In this document: positions 10,502 to 18,684 of the stretch, piece after piece
Layout of the letters: every line of letters starts with the position of its first letter
Numbering within the stretch: the first letter of the stretch is position 1
Source: Streptomyces sp. V1I1
GTDB taxonomy: Bacteria; Actinomycetota; Actinomycetes; Streptomycetales; Streptomycetaceae
Reading direction: 5' to 3'
Length of the DNA: 64,000 bases
Assembly (NCBI RefSeq): GCF_030817355.1
Contig: NZ_JAUSZH010000001.1
Coordinates: 6,014,501 to 6,078,500 of the forward strand
Program-made: the position numbers and the translations under genes
Notes under the pieces: generated by a model
The model's input: only the letters and a program-made list of their open reading frames with translations
Told to the model about the DNA's origin: nothing
Database searches by the model: none

Positions 10502-10515
10502 GTGGGGCGCCCCAC
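10502..10515. terminator. Possible terminator hairpin between the oxidase gene and nadE
   Basis: GTGGGGCGCCCCAC is a perfect 14-base palindrome just after the multicopper oxidase stop codon and 50 bases before the nadE start on the same strand. No U-tract follows, as is usual for this GC content. Confidence 0.4.
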
Positions 10516-10526
10516 GTCCCCAGGGA

Positions 10527-12176
10527 CTACTCGCGGTAGGCGACGGTCGTCATCATCCCGGACTCCGAGTGGTAGATGTTGTGGCAGTGCAGCATCCACA
10601 GGCCCGGATTGTCCGCGTCGAAGTCCACGGTCACTTTGCGGTGCGGCAGGACGGCCGCCGTGTCCTTGCGGGCGCCGGACCCGTTGATGCCCGCCAGGGC
10701 GAAGGTGTGGCCGTGCAGATGGATGGGATGCCACATATCCGTGGCGTTGATGAACACCATGCGGACCCGCTCGCCGTCGCGGACCGAATAGAGCCGGTCC
10801 GGGGAGTAGGGCTCGTCGTCGAAGGCCCAGTCGTACTTCTCCATCCCACCGGTCAGCTTGATGCGCATGATGCGGTCCGGCCTGCGCCGGGAGAAGGCCA
10901 CGGACTCGTCGGGTTCGAGGCGGGCGGCCGACTTCAGCACTTTCCGGTCCAGCTCCGCCGGACGCACGGACGGCGCGGGGAGCTCCCCTCCGCCGGTGCG
11001 CAGGACGGCCATCGACGAGGCCTTCTTGCCCTCGGCGAGCGCGGTGAGCGGAAAGACTCCGTCCTCGGCCGTGACCAGCACGTCGTACCGCTCGCCCATG
11101 GCCACGAGCAGGGCATCGGTCTCGGTGGGGAGGACGGGGAAGCCGTCGGTGTGGGTGACCGTCAGCCTGTGGCCGCCGAGCGCCACCCGGAAGGCCGTCT
11201 CACCCCCGGCGTTGATGATGCGCAGCCGGATGCGGTCGCCGGGCTTGGCGATGAACTGTGAAGGGTCGTCCGGCGTACGCCCGTTGATCAGGTAGTGCGG
11301 GTAGGCGACATCGCCCGCCTCACCGCCGAGCAGGTTGCTCTTGGTGCCCCTCAGCAACCGGGGCGGGCCGGACGGGCGGGACTCCGGCGACGGCGATCCC
11401 GATGCCGTCGCCGTTGCCGACCCGGACGGTGTGCTACTTCCGTGGCCGTGGTGCCCGCTGCCGTGGCCCATGCCTTTGCGGAGTTCGGCGAGCACCGAGT
11501 CCGGCGTGGAGCCGTCGATCCCGTCCACCCAGTCGTCCAGGAGGACTACCCACTCCTTGTCGTACGACAGCGGCTCCTTCGGGTCCTCCACGATCAGCGG
11601 GGCGTACATACCGCGGTCCAGCTGCACACCCGAGTGCGGATGGAACCAGTACGTGCCGGGGTGGGCGGCCACGAAGCGGTACGTGAACTCCGCGCCCGGG
11701 CGGATCGGCTGCTGCGTGACACCCGGCACCCCGTCCATGTCGTTGCGCATTGAGATGCCGTGGCAGTGCAGCGAGGTGTCCTGCGGCAGGTTGTTGGCGA
11801 GGGTGAGCGCGAGGGTTTCACCGGCCGTGAGCCGCACCTCCTGGCCCGGCAGCCGGTCTCCGTACGCCCACGACTTGACCGTCCGGCCGCCGCCGAGCTC
11901 CAGCGGGGTGGCCGTGGCGGTCAGCTTGAAGCTGCGGACAGGGCCGGAGCCTCGCGCCTCCTCGTACCCGAGGACTTCCGGGCCGTCGGGGGCGACATAG
12001 CCCTCCGGGGTGTCGGGGGCGACATAGTCCTGCGGCGTCGCCGTCGGAGTGCTGCCCCCGTGGTTCATCGATCCGTGGCCGGTGCCCGACGAGTCGGAGC
12101 AGGCGGCCAGAACTCCCGCACCGGCGGCGGCGATTGCTGCGCCGAGCACGGCGCGACGCGTGTGGTGAGCGCGCAT
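10527..12176 (-). CDS. Three-domain multicopper oxidase, exported lipoprotein
   Basis: The 549-residue product begins MRAHHTRRAVLGAAIAAAG, a twin-arginine signal, and ends the signal with LAAC, a lipobox, so it should be folded with copper and then anchored outside. All four copper-binding motifs are visible: HCHGISM, FHPHSG, HPIHLHGH and HCHNIYHSESGM, which gives the type 1 Met ligand. A Gly/Ser/His-rich insert (GMGHGSGHHGHGSS, then a Pro-rich part) lies near residue 240 and may bind or shuttle copper. Family members oxidise Cu(I), metals or phenols. It lies downstream of a DUF6153 gene on the same strand, an association often seen in copper-handling loci of actinobacteria. Confidence 0.93.
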   Translation of the reverse strand: MRAHHTRRAVLGAAIAAAGAGVLAACSDSSGTGHGSMNHGGSTPTATPQDYVAPDTPEGYVAPDGPEVLGYEEARGSGPVRSFKLTATATPLELGGGRTVKSWAYGDRLPGQEVRLTAGETLALTLANNLPQDTSLHCHGISMRNDMDGVPGVTQQPIRPGAEFTYRFVAAHPGTYWFHPHSGVQLDRGMYAPLIVEDPKEPLSYDKEWVVLLDDWVDGIDGSTPDSVLAELRKGMGHGSGHHGHGSSTPSGSATATASGSPSPESRPSGPPRLLRGTKSNLLGGEAGDVAYPHYLINGRTPDDPSQFIAKPGDRIRLRIINAGGETAFRVALGGHRLTVTHTDGFPVLPTETDALLVAMGERYDVLVTAEDGVFPLTALAEGKKASSMAVLRTGGGELPAPSVRPAELDRKVLKSAARLEPDESVAFSRRRPDRIMRIKLTGGMEKYDWAFDDEPYSPDRLYSVRDGERVRMVFINATDMWHPIHLHGHTFALAGINGSGARKDTAAVLPHRKVTVDFDADNPGLWMLHCHNIYHSESGMMTTVAYRE

Positions 12177-12284
12177 GGCTGAATGCACCTCGTGGTGTGT
12201 GGTGATGCGTGGCAGATGGGCGCGTCTGCTGCTTCTGGTACACCGCTCGGAGCGGGGAGGTTCCCAGGCAGCCGGGGCGCACTT

Positions 12285-12743
12285 CTAGATCCGCAGCACC
12301 GACAGCCTGGCGAGGAGGGTCTTGCGGGGAAGCGGGTTGGGCCAGAGCGCACGGAGTATCCGGGCGTGCCAGGCCGCGAGCAGAGCGACGGGGTCGGTCC
12401 GCAGTAGCCCCGCGGTCAGCAGGACGAGGGTGAAGGTGTCCAGCACGGCGAGGTACAGGGTCATCCGGTCCGCGCCAATGCCCGGCAACTCCGGTCCGGT
12501 GTTCGGCAGGCCCGCGGGGCCGGCGGTGTGGTCGCCCCCAGGGGGCGTCATGTCCACCGCCGAAGTCGAGACGGTGTGCTCCACCGCGGAGGACGGCACT
12601 ATGTGCTCCCGCGCACCGTGCTCCTGCGCACCGCCACCGTGACCCGGCACCGGGAGTCCCACCGTGTGCATCGTGGCGATCCCGAACAGCAGCGCCACGA
12701 ACAGCAGCAGCTGTCCGAACCGCGCACGCCGACCGATGACCAT
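12285..12743 (-). CDS. DUF6153-like small membrane protein
   Basis: The 152-residue protein has one N-terminal helix (FGQLLLFVALLFGIATMHTV), a central His/Gly/Thr-rich linker with HGGGAQEHGAREH, and a second helix (LAVLDTFTLVLLTAGLL). Two helices joined by a His-rich loop, with the MHT and FTLVLL blocks, match the DUF6153 family as I remember it. It is 110 bases upstream of the multicopper oxidase gene on the same strand and probably co-transcribed, which suggests copper binding or delivery. ATG 12743 is preferred; a GTG at 12761 is possible. No ribosome site is convincing for either. Confidence 0.65.
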   Translation of the reverse strand: MVIGRRARFGQLLLFVALLFGIATMHTVGLPVPGHGGGAQEHGAREHIVPSSAVEHTVSTSAVDMTPPGGDHTAGPAGLPNTGPELPGIGADRMTLYLAVLDTFTLVLLTAGLLRTDPVALLAAWHARILRALWPNPLPRKTLLARLSVLRI

Positions 12744-12942
12744 GGCCCGCAGACTACCCACACCCGGTATATGTCGACATGCGACCCGCCCTTATGAGCC
12801 CACAATGTGCGGAAGTGTCCGCGCCGCCCCCGCGCCATCTGGTCACTGGGGGGCCGGGCAACGGCTCCAAGTGCTCTTCGTGGCAGGCTGACCGCCGGTG
12901 CTCGCGCTGTCCCTGGCGCGGGAGGGGGCGAAGGAGCGACGG

Positions 12943-13833
12943 GTGACCTTTGTACGAGTGGGAGGCGTGCCGCACCATGTGGTCGTCGAAGGCAGCGGCC
13001 CGGTCTGCGTACTGAGCGCCGGGCTCGCGATGAGCTGGTTCGACTGGGACCCCGTGGTGCCGCTGCTCGCCCCGCACCTCACCGTCGTCCGCTTCGACCG
13101 CCCGGGTCACGGGCTGAGTGGCCCGGGCGCCGTGCCGCCGTCCGCCGCCGGGGAGGGCCATCGCATCGCGGGCGTACTGGACGCGCTCGGCCTGGACGGG
13201 CCGGCCGTCGTCGTCGGGCACTCGATCGCCGGGTTCCACGCGGAGGCATTCGCCCGCCTGCACCCCGCCCGTACCGCGGCTGTCGTGCTCGTCGACTCCA
13301 GCGTCGAGGAGCACGCGCGCGTGCCCGCCGCGCCCGCGGTCCGTACGGCGGTGGCACGCGGTGTCGGTGCCGCCCTGTCCGCCGTGGGCGTGCCCGCCGC
13401 GCTCGGACCGCTCACCCGTCGCGCCGTGGTCCGCCTCTCCCGCACCGCCGGCGGCGACCCGGCCCCCGCCGCCCTCGTACGCCGCTGCTACGCCACGTCC
13501 CGGGTGCTGCAGGGCGCGCTCCTGGAGAACACCCACTACGTCGCGGTCGCCGCCGAACTCCTCGCCCTGCGTGAGCGCCACGCCCTGCCGGATACCCCCG
13601 TCGCGGTGCTCGCCGCGGCAGCCGGCGGAGAACGCTGGATCGAACGGCAGCGCGCACTGGCCTGGCAGCTCGGCGCCCGCTTCGAGGCGGTCGCGCCGGC
13701 GGGCCATCTGATGATGCTGGACCGCCCGGACGCGGTGGCCCGGGCGATTCTCGACCTGCCAGGGGCCGGCGGTGACGGGCAAGCACTACGAGAGGTCCGG
13801 GCAGGCTCCGGTACTCCTCAGCGGTGGGCGTAG
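12943..13833 (+). CDS. Alpha/beta hydrolase
   Basis: The 296-residue product has the hydrolase fold: the early strand VVVEGSGPVCVLSAGL, FDRPGHGLSGPG, the nucleophile elbow VVGHSIAGFHAE (GHSIAG), the acid region VVLVDSSVEEH and a final catalytic histidine in APAGHLMMLDRPDAV. The triad is therefore complete. GTG 12943 is chosen because AAGGAG lies 6 bases upstream; an ATG-like upstream GTG at 12898 lacks a site. The 3' end overlaps the convergent CBS gene by 16 bases. Substrate unknown. Confidence 0.85.
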   Translation: MTFVRVGGVPHHVVVEGSGPVCVLSAGLAMSWFDWDPVVPLLAPHLTVVRFDRPGHGLSGPGAVPPSAAGEGHRIAGVLDALGLDGPAVVVGHSIAGFHAEAFARLHPARTAAVVLVDSSVEEHARVPAAPAVRTAVARGVGAALSAVGVPAALGPLTRRAVVRLSRTAGGDPAPAALVRRCYATSRVLQGALLENTHYVAVAAELLALRERHALPDTPVAVLAAAAGGERWIERQRALAWQLGARFEAVAPAGHLMMLDRPDAVARAILDLPGAGGDGQALREVRAGSGTPQRWA

Positions 13834-14237
13834 ACCCGCTCGACCCACTCGGCGATCTGCTCGTCGCTCAGATGCTGGGCCAGATCGGCCTCGCTGATCA
13901 TGCCTACCAGCCGCTTGTTCTCGATCACCGGGAGCCGGCGGATCTGGTGGCCCTCCATCTCATTCAGCACCAAGTCCACGTCGGCGCCCGCCTCGATCCA
14001 GCGCGGCGTGCCCTTGGCCATTTCGCCCGCGGTGATCTGTGCGGGGTCGTGTCCCACGGCCACACAGCCGACCACGATGTCGCGGTCGGTGAGTATGCCG
14101 CAGAGCCGTTCGTCGGCGTCGGCTATGGGCAGCGCGCCCACATTCAGTTCGCGCATCAGCTGCGCCGCACGGTCGAGGGTCTCGTGCGCGGGGATCCACT
14201 GAGCCCCGGGGTGCATGATGTCTTTGGCGGTGGTCAT
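13818..14237 (-). CDS. Two-CBS-domain protein
   Basis: The 139-residue protein is made only of a tandem CBS pair: MTTAKDIMHPGAQWIPAHE to GILTDRDIVVGCVAVGHDP is the first, and AGEMAKGTPRWIEAG to MISEADLAQHLSDEQ is the second. The motif GxxTDRDI and the Asp of SEADL are the usual adenine-nucleotide contacts. AGGAGGT lies at the ideal distance before ATG 14237. Stand-alone CBS pairs in Streptomyces are thought to sense ATP/AMP or protect under stress. It diverges from the DUF5990 gene. Confidence 0.92.
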   Translation of the reverse strand: MTTAKDIMHPGAQWIPAHETLDRAAQLMRELNVGALPIADADERLCGILTDRDIVVGCVAVGHDPAQITAGEMAKGTPRWIEAGADVDLVLNEMEGHQIRRLPVIENKRLVGMISEADLAQHLSDEQIAEWVERVYAHR

Positions 14238-14318
14238 GGGTTCTACCTCCTGCGTCCGGTATGCCCCCCAGCGCACCCATTGTCGTTGGGCCGTTCGGAG
14301 TACGCGACCGCTGCGACG

Positions 14319-14351
14319 CGAGGACGAGCCGAGGACGAGGCGAGGACGACG
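14319..14351. repeat. Three 11-bp tandem units between divergent genes
   Basis: Three copies of CGAGGACGAGC (the second and third differ in the last two bases) lie head to tail in the 160-base gap between the CBS and DUF5990 genes. A variant pair (GCGAAGACGGC, CCGAAGACGTG) follows. No function can be assigned. Confidence 0.7.
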
Positions 14352-14398
14352 GGGGGCCGACGCGAAGACGGCCCGAAGACGTGGAAGGAGCCCTGAGA

Positions 14399-14836
14399 GT
14401 GGCACTGCTGACCCTGAGGATCACCGGCCGCGAGCTGCCCGGCAGCGCGTGCGGCGAATACCGCCACATTCACGTAGGTACGCAGCGCGGCAGGGAGCCC
14501 GACCAGCTGGTGCCGGCCGACGCGGCCGAGGCGGTCTTCGAGATCCCCGTCGAGACGATCACCGCGTCCGACGGCACGGCCGACTTCCGCGGCCCGTACG
14601 TCCAGGGGCGGCGGGGTGAGCGCTTCGTCTATCTGACCTGGGGCGAGCTGCCGCCGGGCGGTGAGTTCACGATGTTCCGGCGGGCCAAGCTCTTCCTCGC
14701 AGACCTGCCCGACGATGCCCTGTCCGGCGGTGCGGTCGAGACCGGGCTCGGGCTGACGGACGGGCAGGGCATGCCGCTCTGCGCGGCCGTCCGTCCGCCC
14801 CGGATCAGCTGGCGGCCGACCGGGGCGGACGCCTGA
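14399..14836 (+). CDS. DUF5990 family protein
   Basis: The 145-residue soluble protein starts MALLTLRITGRELPGSACG and contains the family blocks YRHIHVGTQRGREPDQLV, RGPYVQGRRGERFVYLTWG and GEFTMFRRAKLFL, which match DUF5990 as I know it; no biochemical function is established for the family. GTG 14399 was chosen because AAGGAG is 8 bases upstream. It is a single gene divergent from the CBS gene. Confidence 0.8.
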   Translation: MALLTLRITGRELPGSACGEYRHIHVGTQRGREPDQLVPADAAEAVFEIPVETITASDGTADFRGPYVQGRRGERFVYLTWGELPPGGEFTMFRRAKLFLADLPDDALSGGAVETGLGLTDGQGMPLCAAVRPPRISWRPTGADA

Positions 14837-14872
14837 TACGAGATCAGGCGAGGTGCTCTGGTGCTCAGGTGC

Positions 14873-15547
14873 TCAGGTGCGGGCTTCAGCGCCCCGCTTG
14901 CGCAGCAGGTCGACCATCAGACCGACCTCCGAGCGCTGGGCGTCCACCATCCCCTGGGCGAGACTCCGCTCCGTATCGACGGTGCAGAGCTTCACACAGC
15001 CCTCGGCCATGGTGATCCCGCCGTTGTGGTGGCTGATCATCAGCTGGAGATACTCGATCTCGGCCTGCTTGCCACTGGCTTTGCCGAGCCGCTGAAGGTC
15101 CGCTTTTGTCGCCATGCCCGGCATCAGCGAGCCGTCCTTGGCCTGATGCCCGGCGCTGTGTCCGGAGTGCGCGCCGTGCTCGTCCTTCTGTATCCAGGCC
15201 ATCGGCTCGCTGTCCGCGGAGACCTTGGGCAGACCCCACAGATCAAGCCAGCCCAGCATCATGCCGCGCTGGTTGGCCTGGGTGTTGGCGATGTCGTACG
15301 CGAGCCGTCGCACCTCGTCGTCCTGCGTACGGTCCCGCACGATGAAGGACATCTCCACCGCCTGCTGATGGTGGACCGCCATGTCGCGCGCGAAGCCCGC
15401 GTCCGCCGAAGCCGCCGTCGGCGTCGGCGGACGGGACTTGGCGTCTTCGCCGCCGCCCGCGGAGGCCACCGTGGCGGCGCCCGCGAAGAGCAGAGCGAGC
15501 ACGACCGCCGTGATCGCCGCCCAGTGCGTACGGGTCGGACGGGTCAC
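14873..15547 (-). CDS. DUF305 family exported protein
   Basis: The 224-residue product has one N-terminal helix (WAAITAVVLALLFAGAATVA), a signal peptide or anchor, followed by a DUF305 (ferritin-like) domain with its two paired motifs FARDMAVHHQQAVEMSFIV and LQLMISHHNGGITMA. The HH and HxxM pairs in DUF305 proteins are believed to bind metal, and some members respond to copper. The GTG start overlaps the stop of the DUF3105 gene (GTGA), so the two are coupled and probably act together at the cell surface. Confidence 0.9.
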   Translation of the reverse strand: MTRPTRTHWAAITAVVLALLFAGAATVASAGGGEDAKSRPPTPTAASADAGFARDMAVHHQQAVEMSFIVRDRTQDDEVRRLAYDIANTQANQRGMMLGWLDLWGLPKVSADSEPMAWIQKDEHGAHSGHSAGHQAKDGSLMPGMATKADLQRLGKASGKQAEIEYLQLMISHHNGGITMAEGCVKLCTVDTERSLAQGMVDAQRSEVGLMVDLLRKRGAEART

Positions 15548-16185
15548 TGAGCGCCCAGCCCGCCCGTGCACGCCGCACCCGGCTCCGGCGTCTGCGCGCC
15601 CTGCACGTACTTGGTGAAGAACTGGCTCACGCGCGGGTCGTCCGCGCTGTCGACGGTGAGCTGCTTGCCCCAGGCACTCAGCATGATCGCGCCGGCTTGG
15701 TCCTTGACCGGGCTCATCAGCGAGTACGTCGTCTTCTTCACCTTCTCGCTCAGCTTGGTCACGTCTGCGGCCGGAGCCTTGTCGTTGTACGTCACCCAGA
15801 CCGCGCCGTGCTCCAGCGAGTGCACGGCGTTCATGTCGGGGACCGGCTCCTTGTAGACGTCGCCGTTGCAGTTCATCCACACCTGGTTGTGGTCGCCGCC
15901 GACCGGCGGCTTCATCGGGTAGCTGACCGCCTTGTCGACGTGTTTGCGGCCGAGCTTCTTCGCGTCCCAGGTCTTCTCACCGGTGACGGGAGCCTTGGCC
16001 TCGGCGACCTTCTGCTCCTTCTTTTCCGACTCCTTGTTGAGTACGAAGACGCCGAAGCCGACGAGACCGGCCACGACGACACCGCTGACGGCGATCGTGA
16101 TGATGCGGCCGCGGCGCTCACGGGCCTGTTCGGCGCGGCGCATCTGCTCTATTCGGGCCCGGCGGTCGTTGTTGCGGGAAGCCAT
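15544..16185 (-). CDS. DUF3105 family membrane-anchored protein
   Basis: The 213-residue protein has a basic cytoplasmic N-terminus (RRARIEQMRRAEQARERRGR), one helix (IITIAVSGVVVAGLVGFGVF), a charged spacer and an external DUF3105 domain with PVGGDHNQVWMNCNGDVY, HSLEHGAVWVTYN and the conserved cysteines. The family is often encoded beside DUF305 proteins; its role is unknown. ATG 16185 has AAGGAC nine bases upstream and is preferred over the ATG at 16221. It is the middle gene of a three-gene unit. Confidence 0.88.
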   Translation of the reverse strand: MASRNNDRRARIEQMRRAEQARERRGRIITIAVSGVVVAGLVGFGVFVLNKESEKKEQKVAEAKAPVTGEKTWDAKKLGRKHVDKAVSYPMKPPVGGDHNQVWMNCNGDVYKEPVPDMNAVHSLEHGAVWVTYNDKAPAADVTKLSEKVKKTTYSLMSPVKDQAGAIMLSAWGKQLTVDSADDPRVSQFFTKYVQGAQTPEPGAACTGGLGAQ

Positions 16186-16245
16186 GGTGGTGTCGTCCTT
16201 CGTGAAGTCTGCGGTGATCAAGGGGCTGGGGGGAGGCGGGGCCTG

Positions 16246-16647
16246 CTACGTCCGCAGCACTTGAAGAACGTGAAGGCCCGGGGCGCGCGGCAGCGCCTCC
16301 GAGCGGGGCAGCCGGGAGGCGGGCGGCGGGGGGCCGAGGTGCGGGGGCTGCGCCCACGCATCGAGCGGGGCGTCCAGCGGCGGCGCGGTGAGCACAGCGG
16401 GCCTGACCAGCGGCAGCAGCCCGCAGGCGCCCCTGTCGTACGGGCAGGAGTACGCGGTCTCGACGTCCGAGGCGGAGGTCGCGGATGTCGCTGAGACCGC
16501 GTAGGTCGCGCGTATGTGGTGCGGGCCGGACGGGGTCGCGGCCGGGCTCGTACAGAGGAAGAGCGCGCCGAGGAGCGTCGCCACGGCACTGAGCAGCGCC
16601 ATAGGACGCGCGGTGCGCGCGATGTGGTTGAGCCGCGAACCCCCCAT
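16246..16647 (-). CDS. Hypothetical exported protein
   Basis: I do not recognise a family with certainty. The 133-residue product has a signal-like N-terminus (ARPMALLSAVATLLGALFLC), then a Ser/Thr/Pro-rich stretch with two cysteines in YSCPYDRGACGLLPLV, and ends PRAPGLHVLQVLRT. It is 60 bases upstream of the DUF3105 gene on the same strand and looks like the first gene of that unit, divergent from the glutamine synthetase-like gene. The start is uncertain (ATG 16647 or ATG 16602). Confidence 0.6.
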   Translation of the reverse strand: MGGSRLNHIARTARPMALLSAVATLLGALFLCTSPAATPSGPHHIRATYAVSATSATSASDVETAYSCPYDRGACGLLPLVRPAVLTAPPLDAPLDAWAQPPHLGPPPPASRLPRSEALPRAPGLHVLQVLRT

Positions 16648-16696
16648 GGCCGCAGATCGTAGTGTGCGGGTGCGCCCGGCACCTCATACGGGGCCG

Positions 16697-16712
16697 GTAA
16701 TCGCTGGGAAAC
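16697..16712 (+). promoter_or_regulatory. Possible GlnR half-box upstream of the GlnA2-type gene
   Basis: GTAAT, six bases, GAAAC matches one a/b pair of the GlnR consensus (gTnAc, n6, GaAAc). The second pair is not there, and the site is about 170 bases before the start codon. Weak on its own. Confidence 0.35.
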
Positions 16713-16881
16713 GCCCGTAAGCAAGCTATCTGGGGACCTCAGGGTCGTCTCAGGGCACGACCTGACCCACAATGGGCTCAGCCGGTACAGCGGCCATTGG
16801 ACGGGGCACGCAACGCGCCTGAAACTCGTGGGTGGCATGCTCGTACGAAGCAGGCGGCTTGACCAGCAAGGATGGGTGGAA

Positions 16882-18243
16882 ATGGATAAGCAGCAGGAGT
16901 TTGTGCTCCGTACGCTCGAGGAGCGCGACATCCGCTTCGTGCGCCTGTGGTTCACCGATGTGCTCGGCTTCCTGAAGTCGGTCGCGGTGGCTCCCGCCGA
17001 GCTGGAGCAGGCTTTCGACGAAGGGATCGGCTTCGACGGCTCCGCGATCGAGGGCTTCGCGCGGGTCTACGAATCCGACATGATCGCCAAGCCGGATCCC
17101 AGCACCTTCCAGATCCTGCCGTGGCGAGCGGAGGCCCCCGGCACGGCCCGGATGTTCTGCGACATCCTCATGCCCGACGGCTCCCCGTCCTTCGCGGACC
17201 CGCGCTTCGTCCTCAAGCGCATCCTGGCCAAGACCTCGGACCTGGGCTTCACCTTCTACACCCACCCCGAGATCGAGTTCTTCCTGCTGAAGAACAAGCC
17301 GCTGGACGGCACACGCCCCACCCCCGCGGACAACTCCGGCTACTTCGATCACACCCCGCAGAACGTCGGCATGGACTTCCGCCGGCAGGCGATCACCATG
17401 CTCGAATCGATGGGCATCTCGGTGGAGTTCAGCCACCACGAGGGCGCGCCGGGCCAGCAGGAGATCGACCTGCGGTACGCGGACGCGCTCTCCACGGCCG
17501 ACAACATCATGACGTTCCGCCTGGTGATGAAGCAGGTCGCGCTGGAACAGGGTGTCCAGGCGACGTTCATGCCGAAGCCCTTCAGCGAGCACCCCGGCTC
17601 CGGGATGCACACCCACCTCTCCCTCTTCGAGGGCGACCGGAACGCCTTCTACGAGTCGGGCGCGGAGTACCAGCTCTCCAAGGTCGGCCGCTCCTTCATC
17701 GCGGGCCTGCTCACCCACGCCGCGGAGATCTCGGCCGTGACGAACCAGTGGGTCAACTCCTACAAGCGCATCTGGGGCGGCTCGGCCCGCAGCGCGGGCG
17801 CGGGCGGCGAGGCCCCTTCGTACATCTGCTGGGGCCACAACAACCGCTCGGCGCTGATCCGCGTCCCGATGTACAAGCCGGGCAAGACGGGCTCCGCGCG
17901 CGTCGAGGTCCGCTCGATCGACTCCGGCGCCAACCCGTATCTGACGTACGCGGTGCTGCTGGCGGCGGGCCTGAAGGGCATCGAGGAGGGCTACGAACTC
18001 CCGGCCGGCGCGGACGACGACGTGTGGGCGCTCTCGGACGCCGAACGCCGGGCGATGGGGATCGAGCCTCTGCCGCAGAACCTCGGCGAGGCGATCGCGC
18101 TGATGGAGCGCAGCGAGCTGGTGGCCGAGACGCTCGGCGAGCATGTCTTCGACTTCTTCCTGCGCAACAAGAAGCAGGAGTGGGAGGAGTACCGCAGCGA
18201 GGTCACGGCCTTCGAGCTGCGGAAGAACCTGCCGGTGCTGTAA
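16882..18243 (+). CDS. glnA2: Glutamine synthetase-like enzyme, GlnA2 type (gamma-glutamylpolyamine synthetase candidate)
   Basis: The 453-residue protein has the type I glutamine synthetase core: FDGSAIEGFARV, HPEIEFFLL (metal-binding Glu), GQQEIDLRYADAL, GSGMHTHLSLFEG and the ATP/Glu-binding NRSALIRVP. The C-terminal region where housekeeping enzymes carry the adenylylated tyrosine (NLYxLPPEE type) reads DDDVWALSDAERRAMG, with no tyrosine. That and the sequence MDKQQEFVLRTLEERDIRF point to GlnA2 of S. coelicolor (SCO2241), reported to glutamylate polyamines in polyamine breakdown rather than to make glutamine. AAGGA is 9 bases before ATG 16882. A strong terminator follows. Confidence 0.9.
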   Translation: MDKQQEFVLRTLEERDIRFVRLWFTDVLGFLKSVAVAPAELEQAFDEGIGFDGSAIEGFARVYESDMIAKPDPSTFQILPWRAEAPGTARMFCDILMPDGSPSFADPRFVLKRILAKTSDLGFTFYTHPEIEFFLLKNKPLDGTRPTPADNSGYFDHTPQNVGMDFRRQAITMLESMGISVEFSHHEGAPGQQEIDLRYADALSTADNIMTFRLVMKQVALEQGVQATFMPKPFSEHPGSGMHTHLSLFEGDRNAFYESGAEYQLSKVGRSFIAGLLTHAAEISAVTNQWVNSYKRIWGGSARSAGAGGEAPSYICWGHNNRSALIRVPMYKPGKTGSARVEVRSIDSGANPYLTYAVLLAAGLKGIEEGYELPAGADDDVWALSDAERRAMGIEPLPQNLGEAIALMERSELVAETLGEHVFDFFLRNKKQEWEEYRSEVTAFELRKNLPVL

Positions 18244-18258
18244 CCGGGCGTACGCAGC

Positions 18259-18291
18259 GGACGGCCGGGCCCGACAGGGGCCCGGCCGTCC
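18259..18291 (+). terminator. Rho-independent-like terminator of the GlnA2-type gene
   Basis: A perfect 14-bp stem (GGACGGCCGGGCCC and its complement) with loop GACAG begins 16 bases after the stop codon. Confidence 0.85.
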
Positions 18292-18363
18292 GTGCGGATG
18301 CGAAGCGCGTGGTGTGCGGTGACCCTGGAGGTGTGGGGGCCCATGCGCGAGGAGGATGACCGA

Positions 18364-18555
18364 ATGTCCATGATGGACAAGCTCAAGAGCATGCTCAAGG
18401 GCCACGAGTCGCACGCCGACAAGGGCGTCGACAAGGGTGGTGACTATGTCGACGACAAGACCCAGAGCAAGTACACCGGTCAGGTCGACACCGGCCAGGA
18501 CAAGCTCAAGGAGCAGTACGGCTCGGACCGCCGGGAAGAGCCGCCCCAACCCTGA
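18364..18555 (+). CDS. MT0933-like small antitoxin
   Basis: The 63-residue, highly charged protein (MSMMDKLKSMLKGHESHADK to the end EEPPQP) is rich in Lys, Asp and Gly with the DDKTQSKYTGQVDTGQDKL block typical of the mycobacterial MT0933/Rv0909 antitoxin family; it resembles CsbD-like stress proteins too. GGAGG stands 8 bases before ATG 18364. No partner toxin gene is adjacent, so a toxin-antitoxin role is not supported by context. Confidence 0.75.
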   Translation: MSMMDKLKSMLKGHESHADKGVDKGGDYVDDKTQSKYTGQVDTGQDKLKEQYGSDRREEPPQP

Positions 18556-18684
18556 CCGTGATGCGGTCTCGGATCACCTCATGCGGCGGCTGAGGGCGCG
18601 GACGCGTTGGTCCCGCGTTCCCGGCCGCCGGTGTCTGTGTGGCCGGGGGTGCGCCATGCCTACGCCCGCCGATCTTCAGCCGCT

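Noticed and set aside
12533..12547. CGCCCCCAGGGGGCG palindrome resembling a CsoR copper operator
   Set aside because: It is within the DUF6153 coding frame (encoding TPPGGD), not in a promoter, and lacks the flanking AT bases of a CsoR site.
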